From NCBI GenBank assembly GCA_907164885.2, contig OU015493.1:125267570-125331569 (forward strand): a stretch of 64,000 bases of DNA. The letters run 5' to 3'. Shown here one piece after another: positions 59,805 to 64,000 of this stretch. Each line of letters starts with the position of its first letter. Position 1 is the stretch's first letter. Under the pieces are notes generated by a model that was not told the DNA's origin, searched no databases, and was given only the letters and a program-made list of their open reading frames with translations. The DNA is from Dolomedes plantarius (lineage: Eukaryota; Arthropoda; Arachnida; Araneae; Dolomedidae). Both the position numbers and the translations under genes were made by a program.

Positions 59805-60169
59805 TCAACAAAGCCTTTACTGTGCATTACTTCTTTCTTTTTAGTAATTTAATATGATCACGAGAGTAGCAAACGTTTGTTCTCCAAATGCTTAATTTTT
59901 ATTTTTTCTTAAAAAAGAGCATACAATTTACGCTCCCACTAATTCTTAGTCCATTGAATTTTAGTTTTATCTTTTGCATAGTTTTATCTTTAGTATATTT
60001 ACAAACCCACTTAAATGTTGACCCAATAGTGTTTGCACATTTGGTTTGTTTTAATAGCAACATCGACGCGTGTCACTCCTGGTTCATTTTACCCTTATAT
60101 AATTAAAGGGTTTTTATTATAATTTTTGTCATTTTTTGGAAGCTTTGCTTTATCTGATTATCCCCTTAA

Positions 60170-60993
60170 CTGGTCAATTTTTTTACTAGAAATGTTGCCG
60201 AAAAAGGCATATATTTTGTTGCCTATAATTAAACACCATACTTAATAGAATAAGAAAACGAAATAATTTTTTATTAAATTTCACTTTTAATGCTTTTACA
60301 CTATTTTTATTTTAAATTTTTGGAACACAAAACCCCTTAAATGTTTGCTTTTTGCAAGACAAAACCGCTTAAATGTTTGCTTTTTTCAATACAAACCCCT
60401 TAAATGTTTGCTTTTTTCAATACAAACCCCTTAAATGTTTGCTTTTTACAAGAAAACTCTGCTTGCAAGGAAGAATGTTTAACAAATCTTACAAAAATTT
60501 CTTTGATATTTACATCAAAATTTGAAGTTTATACTTTTGCAAATTGTTCAAAAGTATTTTTTTGTGTTGTACAATTTGAAGCATGGTGTAATACAAAGTC
60601 CTACGTCACAATCAGGGCAGAAATAATGATCTGAAGAATATTCCGATTATTAGAAGGCAGTTCCGAATCTGAATCAGAATTCTGTCCATCATCTAACAGG
60701 AAAGTATTTTCGTCGTTTATTTCATCCATAATTTTAAAATAATGTAGTGGTTTGAATTCACAAGCGTTGCAAGCAGTAGAACAAAAATTCCATAACAAAA
60801 AATTCCCGCGCTTCCGTTTAATAAAGAAAAACCGGTGAAAAGAATTTAAAAGAAATGGACAAGCTACGACATCTGTTAAAAATATTTGTACTAGGCTTTG
60901 TATTAGCATTAGTCTTTACAAACTAAAAACACGTGCAAACGAAAAGAGGAAAGGAGAGAATATCGATGCCCGTACGCTGTACTGGCAAACCGG
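60170..60993 (-). mobile_element. Possible piggyBac-type derivative
   Basis: TTAA lies at 60166-60169 and 60994-60997. The inner ends CTGGTCAA (left) and complement CCGGTTTG (right) match only weakly. On the minus strand an acidic N-terminus MDEINDENTFLLDDGQNSDS, then DSELPSNN, begins near 60730, as piggyBac transposases often do. No catalytic block remains. Confidence 0.4.
60325..60452 (+). repeat. Tandem repeat, about 31 bp x 4
   Basis: Units of ACAAACCCCTTAAATGTTTG plus CTTTTTTCAAT; the two central units are identical. Confidence 0.92.
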
Positions 60994-61144
60994 TTAACGG
61001 GTTATGTGGAAAACTGTGCAGTTTTATTCATTAAATTTTAAATGTGATTATACATTATGAGTTATTTCTTTCTATTATTCACACTTATACATTTTCTATT
61101 TTTAAGTGTAGCTGAATTTGTAGAAATTACTATGTGAAAATGCG

Positions 61145-61730
61145 GGCTCAAGGTAGCCTATCGGTAGCTCGTCGGCCTCCGTACTGAAGGTTCTCGAATC
61201 GAATCCCGACGAACGCCGTTAAATACCATCGTGTCTAGGCCGTTTATGGGCACGATAAATCCGTATACCGGAAAGTGTTTCTATGACAGTGGTTCGCAAC
61301 CGGTGGTCCGCGAGAGCCTCGAGAAGTGGTCCGGCACCACATATAAAAAAGTTGCCAAACAAATAGGGATTTTGAAAACAATGTTCATTGAACTAGATGG
61401 GCCGAATATATCCGATGACTATCAGGTGTTAAATTGAAATTTCTTAAAAGTTTAACATAATTATGTTATTATTAGAATATGATACAAAATAATTTGCATA
61501 CCACTGGAAGGTCCCCCCTCCCTCAAGTCGGTCCGCAATTTCTGGTTTAGTGGTACGCAGACTTCTACCGGTTGGGAACCACTGTTCAATGAGGTCAGTG
61601 GGTGGGGAAGGTACGATCCCCCAGATGTCACCCCTGGGGTTGTTCAGTCAAAATTGTGGGGGCACCTAGCCAAGTTGGACTCCGACCCTTGTGGTGCTAT
61701 TACAAACTGGAGCCGCACTTCTCAGCCCGA
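61145..61730 (+). repeat. tRNA-derived SINE interrupted by a MITE
   Basis: The head 61145-61215 has A-box-like TAGCCTATCGGTAGC and B-box-like TTCTCGAATCGAATCCC. The body continues to 61286, is interrupted by 61287-61584, and resumes at 61593 with GTCAGTGGGTGGGG and the CCCCTGGGG core. It is collinear with 8305-8545. Confidence 0.7.
61287..61584. mobile_element. hAT-type MITE inside a SINE
   Basis: The ends are CAGTGGTTCGCAACCGG and the complement CAGTGGTTCCCAACCGG. The flanking octamers TTCTATGA (61279-61286) and TTCAATGA (61585-61592) differ at one base. The empty site in the paralogue at 8349 is TTCCATGA. The interior repeats GTGGTCCG words. Confidence 0.88.
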
Positions 61731-61779
61731 AGCCTATACGGTCCCGGTCTGGAACTTCCAGCCAGGGGGATTAGGAACA

Positions 61780-62035
61780 ACATATCGCTTACTCCTTTCA
61801 ACAACGTCATATCTCAAAAATCAGCGATTTTTAGCTATGCCTGTTTTCAGAATGTCCTGAAAGAGTAGTATCCCTGCAAGATCGTTATATCTCACTGCTC
61901 AATATTTAGCCGCTAGAGAGCAAAATTAAAATTTATTTTCAACACATTTCAATGTACTTTTCAACTTTCAAATCACTCTCCTAAAAAATCTTGCTATTTG
62001 AGATATGACGTTGTTGAAAGGAATGAGCGATATGT
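61780..62035. mobile_element. 256-bp MITE with about 55-bp TIRs
   Basis: The left end ACATATCGCTTACTCCTTTC and right complement ACATATCGCTCATTCCTTTC continue through AACAACGTCATATCTCAAA. No coding. The target duplication is unclear. Confidence 0.8.
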
Positions 62036-63149
62036 AAATGTTTTTAGTCAATAGTTGATTCTATGTTGTCAATAGTTGATCTATTTAAATTATTATCCGT
62101 TTTGTTCTATTTTTATTCAATTATTATTCAATTACAATTATTTCGTTCGTATTTTAATCGATATTCTTTTAAATTATACATCTTAAAGTCATTTCAAATA
62201 TTTTCCATCCTTCTATGTTGACATATATCTGCAGATATTTACTTTTAATCTGTTCTGTACTTTTCCTCAATCTGTAATATCGCCATCAATTTTCGCTAAA
62301 ATTGCTAAATATCTTTTCAAGTGTTTTCGCATAAACAACGTGAAATAGTTGCCTCGTCGTAATTACGGTTTTAAAAGGATTCTGCCACCATCAGCTGAAA
62401 ATGAATGTTTTTCTAAATTCGCGCGACACAAGAGTTTCGGATATTAGAATTCCTCTTCATTAATAATTTTCGCAAAAATGATAAATGCTGATATTTTTCA
62501 TTTTTAATTTCCTTTTACTTATTGTGCGGAGAGTTGCAATTTTCTCGAGAATGCCTCTTTCAGTGCCACTTCCCATCATGTTTTTCTCATTTTCTTTGGA
62601 AGAGGGTTAAATGAATGTATTGATCATCTTCTTTGAAAGCTTTTAAAAGATTGGATGGTACAAATATTGTTATTCGAGGGTTTGAGTTTCTTTTGACGGT
62701 CATTTTTTTTTCAGGGTGAATAAAATCTAAAAGTATCTTAAATTATTACTTTTTTGTGGCAACATAATCTTCAAATAAATGCGTTCGCATTCGGGATGCA
62801 TAAAAGATTAAACAGTAGATTTAGAAAAAAAATCTATTTCTATTTTTTTTTTTTTTTTTTTTCGATTTTTGTCGCTGTTGAAAAATGGAGTCTAAGTCTA
62901 AACCTGCTAATACTGGACGGAATTTTCAAAGCATGCGCACATCCTCGTTTCCTTTGTTAAGGGCTACCAAAACAAATAATTGTTAATCACTGTAAATTAA
63001 CTGTTATTTAAAAGCAATTAAAAAATAGCTGAATTTAGATTTTAAATATATTTAGATTTTATGTTACAATTTAAAAAATAATTTAATTCAAAATTATTTA
63101 TTTAAGTAAACTATTTAATTCAAAATTAATTTTATTATCTTCCAATGTA
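62036..63149. other. Unassigned AT-rich DNA
   Basis: T-homopolymer at about 62844-62861. Nothing else recognised. Confidence 0.4.
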
Positions 63150-63290
63150 CCAGGCCTTCCAGGTTTATATCCCTGCCGGCTCACAGAGGGACTTTTCGGC
63201 CTACAGATTTAATGTTCTCGTACCTGGCGTAGATACGAGTACATTAAAGAGCGCTTGTCGGCACCTTCAGTGCCGAATCCCGGAGATTAT
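63150..63290 (+). repeat. SINE-like repeat, second family, copy 2
   Basis: GGGACTTTTCGGCCTACAGA and ACCTGGCGTAGATACGAG match 23105-23160. The tail differs. Confidence 0.55.
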
Positions 63291-63593
63291 TACCAAATTT
63301 TTATTTATTGACTTAATAAATTAAAATTATTTCTCAGTTGTAAACTGATCATTTTATTACACGCAGTTACTAATTCCTTTTCTAAAATTCAGGGATTTAT
63401 AAAGATTCCTAAAATCTACCTAGAACTCATTTCTTATAACTATACAATTCGTCGAATCAAAAATTGATGATAGTACTTTTAAAAAGCTTTTCGACAGCTA
63501 AAACTAGAAAAAAAAGCTCCATTTCTATTGAAGTCGCAAAATTGCAGTGATTTTTTTTTCTTAATTTGCAGTGATAGTTCTGTTGCAAAGTTC
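63291..63593. other. Unassigned AT-rich DNA
   Basis: Nothing recognised. Confidence 0.4.
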
Positions 63594-63640
63594 TGTGCGC
63601 GCGTGTGTGTGTGTGCATGCGTGTGTGTGTGTGTGTGTGA
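63594..63640. repeat. (GT)n microsatellite
   Basis: GCGCGC followed by two GT runs separated by GCATGC. Confidence 0.9.
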
Positions 63641-64000
63641 AGCTTTACAATACTTGAACAATCAACCTTCTTTCTTCATCGCTTTTTTAATCCACTTTCA
63701 GTTTATATTAAACGCATTCCCATCGTCAGACTAAAAAACACTCTTATAAAGTGAGTTTGTTAATTAGAAACACTCTTGAGTCGAGAAAACTTAATCTAAG
63801 GAGTTAAAAAGTTGTTGAAAGAAATTAAACTAAATTGTTATTTTTAGTATCATGAAGCGCCAGTTAATTAAGTAAGTTCCCTTTGCATCAGAGTGTAGAG
63901 TTTATAGCAAACGAAACAAAACCGATAAAATGCGAGATATTACATACAAAATTGAATCTAATAAAATGTATATTGTGAGTTTATAAATGGACAAGAAAGG

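Noticed and set aside
60601..60909. 102-residue minus-strand frame as a host gene
   Set aside because: The only gene-like part is an acidic stretch better explained by a decayed transposase start between TTAA borders.

Overview
The window is AT-rich animal nuclear DNA, most likely from an arthropod. Long introns, many Tc1/mariner, pogo, piggyBac, hAT and Helitron copies, tRNA-derived SINEs and very long (TA)n tracts would fit a chelicerate such as a spider, but that is inference. There is no bacterial-type gene layout, CRISPR array or rRNA.

One host gene is recognisable. Nine plus-strand exons between 16571 and 55532 encode part of an anoctamin (TMEM16) membrane protein, most like ANO1/ANO2 by eye. 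All exons have AG/GT borders, and every junction keeps the reading frame. They cover the end of the cytosolic N-terminal region, the first membrane segment, the Cys-rich first extracellular loop and the start of the second membrane segment. The 5' exons and the remaining C-terminal exons (further membrane segments and the Ca-binding site) were not found and probably lie outside the window. Introns are 1.5 to 9.1 kb.

Almost everything else readable is mobile DNA. From left to right: a minus-strand Helitron cut by the window start (1-1044); a decayed mariner (4272-5594); a 2.1-kb Helitron (9963-12034); a DD41D mariner (12529-13870), a short Helitron (13917-14709) and a second DD41D mariner (14756-16055) almost back to back; a long-TIR mariner (17219-18831); a deleted mariner (20616-21438) and a third DD41D mariner (21631-22932); a TTAA MITE (24071-24380); a hAT MITE inside an older repeat (25905-26695); a pogo MITE (26719-27204); a mariner remnant (30593-31175); two piggyBac-derived elements (33499-34088, 54740-55336); a perfect 267-bp palindrome (36068-36334); a five-unit satellite (39896-40515); two copies of another TTAA MITE (41135-41545, 53759-54178); a nested block with a pogo and a DD36E Tc1 element inside a split TTAA MITE (44399-47377); a Helitron between the arms of an inverted repeat (47968-48990); a deleted Tc1 (51519-52563); two adjacent pogo-type elements and a hAT MITE (56159-57887); a LINE fragment inside mariner debris (58139-59178); a possible piggyBac derivative (60170-60993); and a SINE cut by a hAT MITE (61145-61730).

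The main pattern is repeated association of TA-targeting transposons with long (TA)n microsatellites, plus several nested insertions for which an uninterrupted paralogue is also present, so the order of events can be read. No transposase is intact: each readable one has stops, frameshifts, deletions or a lost catalytic residue. I found no convincing undescribed functional system; the interest lies in transposon architecture.
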